Positions 1-8,241 of a stretch of 64,000 bases of DNA are shown in pieces (position 1 is the stretch's first letter; the number at the start of each line of letters is the position of its first letter). This DNA comes from Granulicella sp. WH15 (GTDB lineage Bacteria; Acidobacteriota; Terriglobia; Terriglobales; Acidobacteriaceae), in NCBI RefSeq assembly GCF_009914315.1, contig NZ_CP042596.1, positions 3,472,001 through 3,536,000 on the forward strand, written 5' to 3'. Both the position numbers and the translations under genes were made by a program. The notes under the pieces were generated by a model that searched no databases, was not told the DNA's origin, and saw only the letters and a program-made list of their open reading frames with translations.

Positions 1-1
1 G

Positions 2-262
2 CTGGTGCGCAGGCGGCATCGCGCACAGAACAGCCGCTTCGATCATGTCGAGCTGTGGCACATGCTGCGCGGCATCGGGATCGACGTCGGCGAGAACGAC
101 GTCATCACTTATCTGCAGGATCTCGAAGTGCTCGAGCTGATCGAGTTCGCGACTGATAAGGATCGGCGTACGAATCGCACGTCGATCACCCACATCCAGC
201 TCTGCGCCCGTGGCCTGCGTCTGCTCGACGGCAAGATCACCGAAGACACCGTCCTGCTCTGA
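2..262 (+). CDS. Small Mu gp26-type phage protein (5' truncated)
   Basis: The reading frame is open to the window edge, so the start probably lies upstream; a GTG at base 5 is the first possible start visible. The last 85 residues form a short charged protein with a helix-turn-helix-like central part and a conserved-looking segment 'ARGLRLLDG' near the end. In Mu-like phages a small protein of this kind sits directly before the small terminase, as it does here, 11 bases before the next gene. Its function is unknown; a structural or DNA-binding role in the late operon is possible but not shown. Confidence 0.6.
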   Translation: MVRRRHRAQNSRFDHVELWHMLRGIGIDVGENDVITYLQDLEVLELIEFATDKDRRTNRTSITHIQLCARGLRLLDGKITEDTVLL

Positions 263-273
263 GGTACTGACGA

Positions 274-978
274 ATGGCCAAGACGGGTGATGCTCGCAAA
301 ACGAAACAACCGCTCAAGATCGATCGACTGCCCATCAGTGTGCATGAGGCGATCCTGCACCTGCGTAACGTCATGGGTAAGACGTGGCAGGAGATTGAGG
401 AGCTGTCTGCGGAGCCGGTTGGTGATGGCAAGCCGGGATTTGTCGAGTGGGAGAAGCTGGAGACGCCTGTGCTCGAGCTGTTTCCGGACATGCGCATCCC
501 TCACTCGAATCTGCACCGCTGGTATGACATCCGCGTCGATCAGGTTCAGCGCGATGTAGTGGCCCGCTCCGAACAGGCGCGGAAGATCGCCGAAGCATTT
601 GCCACCTCTGTCGTAAAGGATGGCGATCAGGCCGTGCTGAACGCCGCACGCGATACGTTCATGTCCGTGCTGTCTGAGAATGGCTCTGTGAAGGGGCGCG
701 AGAATGCAGCCAAGGCCCTCATCGTACTCGGCGAAGTGATGCAGAGGGCGCGAGCGAATGATATCCGCGAGCGCCGTGTTGCAGTCGATGAACGCAAGAT
801 GGCGCAGATGGAGAAGGACGCCGAGCTGCGTCGCAAGCGTATGGACGAAGAGACCGCCAGGGCGTCGAAGAAAGCTGCGAAGGGCGTTGTTACTCAGGAA
901 GACATCGACAGGCTGCGCGAGCGTGTCTTCGGCTTGCCGCCGTTGGCGAAGGTAGAGGCGAATGCAGCGCACAGCTAA
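274..978 (+). CDS. Mu gp27-like protein (DUF3486), probable small terminase subunit
   Basis: This 234-residue protein resembles the DUF3486/gp27 family that lies just before the large terminase in Mu-like phages and is thought to recognise phage DNA for packaging. It has a basic N-terminus, a helical region with 'TWQEIEELS' around residue 35, a tryptophan-containing 'HSNLHRWYD' near residue 80 that resembles a DNA-binding helix, and a long charged coiled-coil-like part over residues 145 to 200. Its end overlaps the start of the large terminase by 17 bases, typical of coupled late genes. Assignment rests on family resemblance and gene order. Confidence 0.8.
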   Translation: MAKTGDARKTKQPLKIDRLPISVHEAILHLRNVMGKTWQEIEELSAEPVGDGKPGFVEWEKLETPVLELFPDMRIPHSNLHRWYDIRVDQVQRDVVARSEQARKIAEAFATSVVKDGDQAVLNAARDTFMSVLSENGSVKGRENAAKALIVLGEVMQRARANDIRERRVAVDERKMAQMEKDAELRRKRMDEETARASKKAAKGVVTQEDIDRLRERVFGLPPLAKVEANAAHS

Positions 979-2506
979 GGGGCTGATGCAGGCGGCTGTC
1001 CTCGGCGTTGGCATGATCGCCAGCGGCATAGCCGCGCCCCCGAGTCCCCCGCAGCCGTCGCACCCCGCTGTATTGCAGATGAGGCCGTACCAGCAGCGCT
1101 GGATCGACGACGGCGCTCGCATGAAGATCGCGGTCAAGTCTGCCCGCATCGGCTTCTCATTTGCCACGGCGCTCGAAGCGGTCCTCGACTGCATCGCCCA
1201 TCCGAAAGAAACATGGACGGTCCTCAGCGCTTCGAAGCCTCAGTCGGTTGAGTTCATTCAGACGTGCCACACGCTGCTTGAGCTGATGCAGGGAGCTGTC
1301 CAGCTCTATCAGGACGAGAGCTTCTATGACGAGCTGGGCGAGTACGAAGCCATCCAGCAGCGCGTCACTCTTCCTAATGGGTCTCGCATCATCGCACTTG
1401 CGGCGAACGCAAGAACGGCGCGTGGTTATCCAGGCAACGCCATCCTGGACGAGTTTGGCCATCATGGTGAGAGCTATGCGATCTGGGCTGCTATTACACG
1501 GCAGACGTCTCTCGGTCATAAGATCCGCGTACTATCTACGCCGAACGGCGAGCAGGGTAAGTTCTACGACCTATGCAAAGAACTGGGACTTGTAGATGGA
1601 GTAGCCCCCGAGCATAACTTCCAGAAGTACAAGGGCTGGTCCGTTCATTGGATCGACGCCGAGATGGCGATCGCGGACGGCTGCCCGATCAACATGGAAG
1701 AGATGCAGCAGATGATCCAGGATGACGATGTCGTCAACCAGGAGTTCCGTTGCATCTTCCTGAAATCTACTGGCGCATGGCTGCCGCTCGAACTTATCCA
1801 GAGCGCCGAGGACGATGGTGCGACGCTCGATCTGCCTGGAGGCTATAGGCCGCGTGGGAAGCTCTTCGCAGGTATCGACGTCGGACGCGTGGGTGACCAG
1901 ACTACTTTCTGGCTCAAAGAGCAGATCGGCGATGTGCTCTGGACGCGTATGGTCATCGCGCTGCATGGTGTGACCTTCCCCAAGCAGTGCGAGATGTTGA
2001 CGCCCTATGTGAAGATGACGAGCCGCACAGCGCTCGACTCGACAGGCATGGGTATTGCTCTATGGGATCTATTGAACGTGAGCTGTCCCGGCAAGGTTAT
2101 GGGCGTGAATTTCGCAGGTTCGAGCCGACTCCGCGACGAGAAGCGCAAAAAGAACCGCGCTACGACTGCCACTGAGGACGGTGCGGTGAGCATGAAGGTT
2201 GACCTCGCCATCAAGCTCAAGCGTTCGATGGAAGGCGCGAAGGAACGTATCCCGTATCACATGGACATCCGGACGGAGCTGCAGGCCATCAAGCGCGTGC
2301 CGACGTCGACAGGCGTTACCTTCGACGCTCCGCGTGTGCCGATCGAGACGGCAGTAGCCGGTGGAGCAAAGCAGAAGGGCTACCAGCACGCCGATCGCTT
2401 CTGGGCGTGTGCCCTGGCGACATACTCTGCGGGGTCAAACACCGTATCGGTCGGGATGGCTAGAAGCTCCAACCCCACAGTGGGACAACAGTTGAGAGGT
2501 TATTGA
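962..2506 (+). CDS. Phage terminase large subunit, Mu gp28-like
   Basis: This is the ATP-driven packaging motor and headful nuclease. The 514-residue protein opens the ATPase domain with 'RPYQQRWIDD' near residue 41, followed by a Walker A-like 'KSARIGFSFA' around residue 59 and a Walker B 'AILDEFGHHG' near residue 160. The C-terminal RNase H-fold nuclease shows 'AGIDVGRVGDQTTFW', a middle 'ALDSTGMG' and a late acidic site in 'HADRFWA'. Length fits the gp28 family. The N-terminal start is uncertain, because a second ATG lies at 987 and the conserved part begins later. The gene overlaps the preceding gp27-like gene and shares a TGATG junction with the portal gene. Confidence 0.9.
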   Translation: MQRTAKGLMQAAVLGVGMIASGIAAPPSPPQPSHPAVLQMRPYQQRWIDDGARMKIAVKSARIGFSFATALEAVLDCIAHPKETWTVLSASKPQSVEFIQTCHTLLELMQGAVQLYQDESFYDELGEYEAIQQRVTLPNGSRIIALAANARTARGYPGNAILDEFGHHGESYAIWAAITRQTSLGHKIRVLSTPNGEQGKFYDLCKELGLVDGVAPEHNFQKYKGWSVHWIDAEMAIADGCPINMEEMQQMIQDDDVVNQEFRCIFLKSTGAWLPLELIQSAEDDGATLDLPGGYRPRGKLFAGIDVGRVGDQTTFWLKEQIGDVLWTRMVIALHGVTFPKQCEMLTPYVKMTSRTALDSTGMGIALWDLLNVSCPGKVMGVNFAGSSRLRDEKRKKNRATTATEDGAVSMKVDLAIKLKRSMEGAKERIPYHMDIRTELQAIKRVPTSTGVTFDAPRVPIETAVAGGAKQKGYQHADRFWACALATYSAGSNTVSVGMARSSNPTVGQQLRGY

Positions 2507-3936
2507 TGGCAGACCAGACAATTCCGCCGCTGCCGCCGCAAGGGCAGCTCGTTACACAGCAGATATTGCAGCAGGCGATTATGGCCGGCTGGCTCAATAC
2601 GAACGCATTCAGCGGCCTGCGCGACCCCACGCATATCTGGCAGCAGATGACCTACGGCGGCAGCCAAGCCATCCCGCTTTATCGCGAGCTGGAAGATAAG
2701 GACGATGATGTCAGCTCCGCACTAGACGAGCTGAAGCTCAGCGTTCTTGAGCGCGAGTGGACGATTGAGCCGGGCGACGACAGCCAGGCCGCCCTGGATG
2801 CCCGCGACTTCGCCAAGGCCCAGCTCGATGGCGTGGACTTTGACGCCGCGATGGATACGCTCCTCGACGCGGCACCGTATGGCTTCTCCTGCGCTGAGCT
2901 GATGTTCGATACGAGCATGGGGCAGGCATCGCTCTTATCGATCGATGATTGCCCACAGGAGATGTTTCTCTTCGGCGAGCGGTTCCAGCCTCAGACTGGT
3001 CCTATCCAGCTTCTCGACTATGTGGGGTCGTCTACGGGCACTATAGTTCCCGCCGAGAAATTTGCAGTCTTCAGCTATCGTGGCCGCTCGCGCAATCGCA
3101 TGGGCAGGCCGCTTCTAAAGAATGCGTTCTGGCCCAGTTGGTTCAAGCGCCAGATTCTCGGCCTATGGCTCAAGGCGGGAGGTAAAGCAAATGGGACCGC
3201 CGTCGCACGATATGCGGAAGGAGCGTCCGCCCAGGAGATGCAGTTCGCTGTCGAGTGCGCAGAGGGCCTGGTAGATGGCGTTGCGATGGCCATTCCGCAG
3301 AATATGGATTACGACGTCGACCTTCTGAAGGTAGCCCGTGGAAGTGATCCGGGGATCTACGAGAAGCTCTTTACGCAGATGCAATACGCGATCGCGCGTG
3401 CAATCAAAGGGGAGACACTTACTAGCTTCGGCAATGAAGGCGGCAAAGGTTCCAATGCTCAGGGCAACACCCACGCGGACACATTTGAGAAGCGTTCGAT
3501 CTCGCTGGCTAAGAAAGAGAATGCGGTAATCAATAATCAGATCCTTCGGCCCGTTCATCTCTGGAACTTCGGCCCAAACGTGCCCCCTCCACGGTTCAGT
3601 TGGGATATCGCCGAAGACAAGGATCTGACGGGCAAGCTTGCGATCATGACCGGGGCCCAGCGGATCGGCGTGCCGATCCCGGCCAAGTGGGCAGCTCAAG
3701 TGCTGGAGATCCCGCCCGTGGGCGAGGATGACCAGGCGCTGATCCCGAATGTCTCGGGAGCCGTCCCGGCTCTGCCTGGCGCGGCCTTCGCTGAGAGCAG
3801 CGAGGACGTAAAGGAGGCCGACTTCGGGATCGCTCGATTGGATAAGCTGTCGGCTCAGATGAAGCGGGAGTCGATGATTGAATTCCGCACTCGCACCCGG
3901 CAAGTCGCGGAGCGCCTCTCACGCGGTGGTAACTGA
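2506..3936 (+). CDS. Portal protein, Mu gp29-like (DUF935)
   Basis: Portal proteins form the dodecameric ring at the capsid vertex through which DNA is pumped. The 476-residue product matches the DUF935/gp29 family in length and position. Family-like stretches include 'QAIPLYRELEDKDDDVSSAL' near residue 50, 'VLEREWTIEPGDD', the clip/wing region 'YGFSCAELMF', and 'ALIKGETLTS'-like 'AIKGETLTSFGNEGG' near residue 300. The ATG at 2506 overlaps the terminase stop (TGATG), which decides the start over a TTG one codon earlier. The stop in turn overlaps the start of the minor head gene, so the three genes are translationally linked. Confidence 0.88.
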   Translation: MADQTIPPLPPQGQLVTQQILQQAIMAGWLNTNAFSGLRDPTHIWQQMTYGGSQAIPLYRELEDKDDDVSSALDELKLSVLEREWTIEPGDDSQAALDARDFAKAQLDGVDFDAAMDTLLDAAPYGFSCAELMFDTSMGQASLLSIDDCPQEMFLFGERFQPQTGPIQLLDYVGSSTGTIVPAEKFAVFSYRGRSRNRMGRPLLKNAFWPSWFKRQILGLWLKAGGKANGTAVARYAEGASAQEMQFAVECAEGLVDGVAMAIPQNMDYDVDLLKVARGSDPGIYEKLFTQMQYAIARAIKGETLTSFGNEGGKGSNAQGNTHADTFEKRSISLAKKENAVINNQILRPVHLWNFGPNVPPPRFSWDIAEDKDLTGKLAIMTGAQRIGVPIPAKWAAQVLEIPPVGEDDQALIPNVSGAVPALPGAAFAESSEDVKEADFGIARLDKLSAQMKRESMIEFRTRTRQVAERLSRGGN

Positions 3937-4718
3937 TGGCGCGTCCCCAGCTCGTCGACATCCTGGCTACGCACCTGGCTGCGGCGAATGTACTCGGAAG
4001 AGTCGACGTGCTGACTGCGGCAAAGCGGAGGACTGGTAAGTCGCTTCCCCTGGCGACAAGCTCACGCCTCAACTTCGCCGAAGCCGGTGCGGATAGTTTG
4101 AATCTTGGCTTCGGTTTTGACTTACCCAACGATGACGCCGCGCAGTACATCAGGTCACTTACTCCAGTTACAAAGGAGACCTTCGATGGACTTACTGCGC
4201 AATATCGCAGGTTGGCCTTCACTCTTGCCGGGAACGCCGATCTTCGACTTATCAAGAATGTCCGCGATGAGTTAGCCGACGTTGTGCAACACGGCGGCAA
4301 TAGCGATGACTTCGCCGCAGTCGTCAATAAGATGACCAGCGACGAAGGAGTTGAGCGTATCAATGCGTTCAGCCTGGATAATGCCTTCGAGATCGCGACG
4401 CACAGAGCATATGGCCAAGGGCGCTACGAGCAGCAGACTGATCCTGCAATGGTGGATGCGCTTCCGTTCTGGACATTCCTCACCATGCGCGATGATGCAG
4501 TTCGTCCTGCGCACGCGGCACTCGAAGGCTTTACGGCGCGTGCTACCGATCCTGTGTGGAACAGAATCTATCCTCCATGTGATTTCGGTTGCAGATGTAC
4601 CACCATCGCCAAACTACCCAGCGAAGTAAGTGACGATGCGAGTGAAGACGGAACTACAAGGCTAGGCGTTCTAAGGATGGCCGCCGCCGCACCGGTTAGT
4701 TTTGGTGGCCTCTTCTAG
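3936..4718 (+). CDS. Minor head protein, Mu gp30-like (Mu F / SPP1 gp7 superfamily)
   Basis: Proteins of this family bind the portal and help initiate capsid assembly. The 260-residue product has the family signature in its second half: an arginine/histidine segment around 'FEIATHRAYGQGRYEQQ', then 'FLTMRDDAVRPAHAALEG' and the cysteine cluster 'PPCDFGCRCTTIA'. The Asp-X-X-X-Arg-X-X-H and closing C-X3-C-X-C pattern are typical and may bind metal. It starts on the portal stop codon (TGATG). A short AAGCCC/GGGCTT inverted repeat lies in the 37-base gap before the next gene. Leucine codons CTT and TTA are more common here than in the host genes to the right. Confidence 0.85.
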   Translation: MARPQLVDILATHLAAANVLGRVDVLTAAKRRTGKSLPLATSSRLNFAEAGADSLNLGFGFDLPNDDAAQYIRSLTPVTKETFDGLTAQYRRLAFTLAGNADLRLIKNVRDELADVVQHGGNSDDFAAVVNKMTSDEGVERINAFSLDNAFEIATHRAYGQGRYEQQTDPAMVDALPFWTFLTMRDDAVRPAHAALEGFTARATDPVWNRIYPPCDFGCRCTTIAKLPSEVSDDASEDGTTRLGVLRMAAAAPVSFGGLF

Positions 4719-4755
4719 ACAACCTCAAGCCCTGAGCCATCCATAAGTCGGGCTT

Positions 4756-5903
4756 TTGACTTACAAACTTACTATCCCGTTAGTGAGCAAACTTACCAAT
4801 CAGTGGGTTGATCTGTTCGAGGCCGGTAACTACGGCGACAAGGGCGAATACTCCAGCTCTGACATCGATCAGATCATCGCGAACTACGATCCTGCCCACC
4901 ATGAAGCTCCGGTTGTCATCGGTCATCCGGCGACAGACGCACCGGCTTATGCGTGGGTGGAGAGTCTACGCCGCGTTGGAGCCAAGCTGCAGGGCAAGTT
5001 CAAGCAGATCGTTCCGGCATTTGAAGAGGCAGTGGAGGCAGGCCGCTACAAAAAGCGGTCTGTCTCTCTCTACAGCAGTGCGAAGGGATTCGCTCTTCGC
5101 CATGTTGGCTTCCTCGGCGGTTCGCCCCCTGAAGTGAAAGGTCTTGCAGACATCAAGTTTGAAAACGAGGACAGCGAATCGGTCGAGATCGAGTTCGCAG
5201 AGGAGAAGGATATGGCAACCGAGCAGTCGGAACAGCAGCAGACCAAATGGATGGAGGGATTCATTGATTCCCTTCAGAAGCGCTTCCCGGGTATGTTCGG
5301 GGCGCAGTCATCGCAGGCGAACTTCAGTGAGGCCGATGTGAAGCGCATCTCCGGAGAGGTCGCCGCCGCCGCTGTCGCCGCTGCCGTTGCGCCTCTCCAG
5401 GCGAAGCTCGATTCGCATGATAAGAACTTCACTGAGACGAAGACCGCATCTGAGACTGCCGCGTCCAAGACGCGTGCCGCGAATGCCATCTCCGGCCTGA
5501 AGTCTTCCGGTAAGTGGGTTCCGGCCTTCGACCGCGACGGCCTTACCATCCTGTTCGATGAACTCGCGAAGGCTGAGACCGTCATCGAGTTCGGCGAGGG
5601 CGACAAGAAAAAGAAGCAGACGCCGCTCGAGATCCTGGTCACGTTCATGGAGTCCTTTCCGCAGATCGTACCGGCTGGACGCGCTTATACCGGGCACGGC
5701 CCCGGCAGTCTACTTCCGGCGGCGTGCAGTTCAATGAGTCCGATCGCGTCAAGGCTGACCCCAACTCTGTCCTCTTCGCCGAGGCCATCCAGGCACGCAT
5801 GAAGGAGAACCCGAAGCTGGACTGGGCCAAGGCGTCGCTTGAAGTAGCTGCTGAGCGTCCCGAGCTTACCGTGCCGGGAGGCGCGGCAGCAGGACAGGTC
5901 TAG
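4756..5903 (+). CDS. Head maturation protease with scaffold domain, Mu gpI-like, frameshifted
   Basis: The N-terminal 150 residues resemble the Mu gp32/I protease: 'SSSDIDQIIANYDP' followed by 'APVVIGHP', then 'RYKKRSVSLYSSAKGFALRHVGFLGG' where the family has its active-site region. The rest is an Ala/Lys-rich scaffold. The frame set by the TTG start at 4756 would end at 5802 with an unlike tail. From about 5700 the -1 frame instead gives 'GGVQFNESDRVKADPNSV' and ends 'AAAGQV' at the stop at 5901, which is a typical end for this family. One missing base in the CCCC run at 5700 to 5703 would explain it. It is either a genuine mutation or a sequence error. No clear ribosome binding site precedes the TTG. 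Confidence 0.75.
5212..5903 (+). CDS. Nested scaffold protein, Mu gpZ-like, from an internal in-frame start
   Basis: An ATG at 5212 lies in the frame of the protease gene and is preceded at ideal distance by AGGAGAAGGA (5201 to 5210), a far better ribosome binding site than the one at the protease start. The product would be the scaffold alone: 'MATEQSEQQQTKWMEG' followed by an Ala/Lys/Glu-rich helical region and the C-terminal segment reached after the frameshift near 5700. In Mu, protease I and scaffold Z are made from the same frame in just this way. Nested synthesis here is inferred from that precedent and the visible binding site. Confidence 0.7.
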
Positions 5904-5913
5904 CGCAATGACT

Positions 5914-5946
5914 AGCCTCTCCGGGCCGCGGTTGTCCGGAGAGGCT
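5914..5946 (+). terminator. 11-bp-stem hairpin between scaffold and cement genes
   Basis: AGCCTCTCCGG at 5914 pairs perfectly with CCGGAGAGGCT at 5936 across an 11-base loop. No T run follows, so it is more likely an RNA processing or stabilising hairpin, or a weak attenuator, than a strong terminator. It separates protease/scaffold from the abundantly needed cement and capsid proteins. Confidence 0.55.
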
Positions 5947-5989
5947 GATTCGCAATTTCAGATGTGCCCTCGGGCGAAAGGTTGAGACT

Positions 5990-6379
5990 ATGCCAGCAGT
6001 TGAAAAAACCGGAGTTATCGATGCCGGGCATCTGACCCGGACTTACCAGGCCGGAGTGGCCGGGATGAAGCGCGGCACCGCAGTGATGCAGGGTGCCGAC
6101 CCACAGCACGTTATCCCCGCGACGGCCAATGCGCAATGCCTCGGCCTTCTCGAAGAGGACGTCATCAACGTCGGCGACGACTGTGCTGTGCGTGTCTCAG
6201 GCGAGGCCGTCTTCATCGCCGGAGCTGTTCTCAATGCGCCTGCATATCTCGTCTCGAATGCGACCGGGCAGCTCATCCCGAGCGCCGCAATCGGCGACAA
6301 CGTCATCGCTCGTGCTGTCTCGAGCATCGCGGCTATCGGCGATTACGGAACAGCCTTCATCACGCCTTTTATTCGCTAA
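5990..6379 (+). CDS. Capsid cement/decoration protein (DUF2190-like)
   Basis: This 129-residue protein lies between scaffold and major capsid genes, the usual place for the decoration protein. The sequence is Gly/Ala/Val-rich with short strands: 'AGVAGMKRGTAVMQGADPQHV', 'AQCLGLLEEDVINVGDDCAVRVSGEA' and 'IGDNVIARAVSSI'. The run from 'LGLLEED' to 'VRVSGEAVFIAGA' is typical of DUF2190-like all-beta proteins that trimerise on the capsid surface. The ATG at 5990 follows GAAAGGTTGAG, a fair binding site. The exact family is assigned by pattern and position only. Confidence 0.7.
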   Translation: MPAVEKTGVIDAGHLTRTYQAGVAGMKRGTAVMQGADPQHVIPATANAQCLGLLEEDVINVGDDCAVRVSGEAVFIAGAVLNAPAYLVSNATGQLIPSAAIGDNVIARAVSSIAAIGDYGTAFITPFIR

Positions 6380-6398
6380 CAAATTCTGATTGATCTCT

Positions 6399-6413
6399 TT
6401 CCGCTGAGCGGAA
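6399..6413 (+). other. Small hairpin before the capsid gene
   Basis: TTCCGC at 6399 and GCGGAA at 6408 form a 6-bp stem with loop TGA in the 49-base gap before the major capsid gene. It lies 15 bases before the start codon. It may stabilise the capsid message or be incidental. Confidence 0.3.
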
Positions 6414-6428
6414 GAAAGCAGGTTCAAG

Positions 6429-7412
6429 ATGGGTGGATTCGCCCCAGTAATGCCGATAGGAACGCTGAACGTTGCGTTGTCGAACTACATGCAGCGTATC
6501 CGCAACAACAAGATGATGATCGACATGATCGCACCGCGTGTCCCTGTCGATCGCCAGTCTTACCAGTATGTGAAGTGGGACAAGTCCAACTCGCGCCTCA
6601 CGCGTCAGACACGCCGCGCGCCTGGTGCTCGTCCGCAGAGTGTACGTACGACCTTCGGTGCCGACACCTACTTCTGCCACGGCCACGCTCTCGAAGGTAA
6701 CGTGCCGTTCGAGGCTCAGCAGTATGGCCTCGGCCTCGGCTTCAGCGAGGAGCAGGCGCTGGTTGCGTTCCTGATGGATCAGATGACGCTCGATGCGGAG
6801 GTCGAATGCGCCAACATCGTGCTGAATCCAGCACTCGTTCCCAACACGCAGACCTTGTCCGGAGCATCGATGTGGGACAACGTGGCATCTGACCCCATTA
6901 CCGTGATCGATGCGGCCAAGTCGGCGATCCGTCAGAACGGAGTGGACGCCAACTTCCTCATCTTCTCTGACCCTGTCTACACGGCAGTGAAGAACCATCC
7001 TGATATCGTTGACCGCCTGAAGTACACCAACACCACCGGCGTCTACGACACGGATGCGCTCTCCGCTCTCTTCGAGGTGCCCGTATCTCGTGCATCCGCC
7101 TATGTACTGGATGACGACAATAACGAGACATGGGTGTGGGGCGAGAGCGCGGTACTCGGTTATAGTCAGCAGGCACCGAGTCAGATGGATATCAGCGCTA
7201 TGAAGCAGTTCGACTGGACTGCGGCTCCCGGCACAGTCGGCGGTTATGGCGTCATGACCTTCCCCGATCCCTACCTCAACAAGAAGACCACCATCTCTTC
7301 GATCGAGCGCTACTACGATCTGAAGCTCACCGCCCCCGGCTGTCTCTTCACCTTCAACGGCTGCTGTGCGGTCCCGGCTTACGGAGCCAACGCTCCTGAA
7401 GTCGAAGGCTAA
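6429..7412 (+). CDS. Major capsid protein (HK97-fold, Mu-like group)
   Basis: The 327-residue product is the main shell protein. It has no long delta domain, in keeping with a separate scaffold gene. Capsid-like features are the N-terminal arm, the 'VDRQSYQYVKWDKSN' strand leading to the E-loop region near residue 45, 'PFEAQQYGLGLGFSEEQALVAFLMDQMTLDAEV' as the spine helix, and a C-terminal 'YYDLKLTAPGCLFTF'. Three cysteines cluster at the end ('PGCLFTFNGCCA'), which could cross-link. It is flanked by hairpins on both sides, suggesting its message level is set separately. The family is assigned by position, length and layout. Confidence 0.85.
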   Translation: MGGFAPVMPIGTLNVALSNYMQRIRNNKMMIDMIAPRVPVDRQSYQYVKWDKSNSRLTRQTRRAPGARPQSVRTTFGADTYFCHGHALEGNVPFEAQQYGLGLGFSEEQALVAFLMDQMTLDAEVECANIVLNPALVPNTQTLSGASMWDNVASDPITVIDAAKSAIRQNGVDANFLIFSDPVYTAVKNHPDIVDRLKYTNTTGVYDTDALSALFEVPVSRASAYVLDDDNNETWVWGESAVLGYSQQAPSQMDISAMKQFDWTAAPGTVGGYGVMTFPDPYLNKKTTISSIERYYDLKLTAPGCLFTFNGCCAVPAYGANAPEVEG

Positions 7413-7444
7413 TCCACGATTTTTTACCGAAGGGCAGTAAGCAG

Positions 7445-7473
7445 GGCTGCCGGGGCTAAGGTTCCCGGCAGCC
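7445..7473 (+). terminator. Hairpin after the major capsid gene
   Basis: GGCTGCCGGG at 7445 pairs perfectly with CCCGGCAGCC at 7464 around a 9-base loop. A T6 run lies before it (near 7419), not after. It may protect the 3' end of the capsid message or reduce read-through into the lower-copy connector genes. Confidence 0.55.
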
Positions 7474-7489
7474 GCATAAGGAGACCATC

Positions 7490-7810
7490 ATGGACGTTGT
7501 AACCCCCATCACCACGAACTATGTCACCACGTCGCCGATTCGTCACAATCGCAAGCTCTACCAGACGGGCAAGCCTATCGCGCTCACAACCGAAGAGGCT
7601 GACCGCCTCCGCAAGTACGGCTCCATCCGCGAGGCTGATGCGCCTGTTGCCATCCAGGCCGTTGTGCTGGGTGAGTCAACTCTCGCGAAGCTCACCGTGG
7701 CGGAGCTGGTCGAGCAGGGCACCCTTCTCGGCCTCACGCTCGACGCCAGCTCTGGCAAGGATGCAATCCTCGCTGCCGTTATCGCCGCCGCAAAGGCCGT
7801 GAAGGGCTGA
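7490..7810 (+). CDS. Small phage head protein, Mu gp35-like
   Basis: This 106-residue protein follows the capsid gene, where Mu has gp35. The first 45 residues carry 'IRHNRKLYQTGKPIALTTEEADRLRKYGSI', a pattern common in small phage proteins of the DUF7210 kind. Residues 60 to 106 form a second helical domain with 'LAKLTVAELVEQGTLLGL' and 'GKDAILAAVIAAAK', resembling a HeH/LEM-like fold. A good binding site (AAGGAGA) precedes the ATG. The stop overlaps the next start (TGATG). Function is unknown; it may be a head-completion factor. Confidence 0.6.
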   Translation: MDVVTPITTNYVTTSPIRHNRKLYQTGKPIALTTEEADRLRKYGSIREADAPVAIQAVVLGESTLAKLTVAELVEQGTLLGLTLDASSGKDAILAAVIAAAKAVKG

Positions 7811-8241
7811 TGGCATACGCAGCACAGTCCGACCTGGTACCGGGCCGCATCCAGTCGCTGACACTCGCTCAGTTGACCGGCGACGGCAGACCGCCGGAGA
7901 TCGATCCCGGCGTCGTCTCCGAGAAGCTGGACGAAGCCTCGGGCCAGGTCGAGCTGTACTGTCGTCTTCGCTACAAGCTGCCGCTGCAGCCGACGAACGA
8001 GCTGGTTGGCCTTACCTGCACAATCGCGATCTACCTGCTCTATTCGCGCCGCACAGGCCCGATCCCCGAAGCAGTCACCAATAACTACCAGGACGCCATG
8101 AAGATGCTGCGAGACATCTCAGCCGGAAAGGCCAGCCTGGATCAACCGATCGGGACTATCGATCAAGCATCGTCGGGACCTGTAGTTCGCTCTACTCGGC
8201 CCAACAAATTCAGCGATCGCAACTTGAGAGGCTTCGAATAA
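7810..8241 (+). CDS. Head-tail connector, Mu gp36-like (DUF1320)
   Basis: The 143-residue protein has the DUF1320/gp36 layout: an N-terminal 'MAYAAQSDLVPGRIQSLTLAQL', then 'VSEKLDEASGQVELYCRLRYKLPL' and 'LVGLTCTIAIYLLYSRR'. In Mu-like phages this all-helical adaptor joins the portal to the tail connection. It starts on the stop of the gp35-like gene and its own stop sits on the start of the gpG-like gene (TAATGG), so the connector genes are tightly coupled. Assignment is confident from pattern and order. Confidence 0.82.
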   Translation: MAYAAQSDLVPGRIQSLTLAQLTGDGRPPEIDPGVVSEKLDEASGQVELYCRLRYKLPLQPTNELVGLTCTIAIYLLYSRRTGPIPEAVTNNYQDAMKMLRDISAGKASLDQPIGTIDQASSGPVVRSTRPNKFSDRNLRGFE

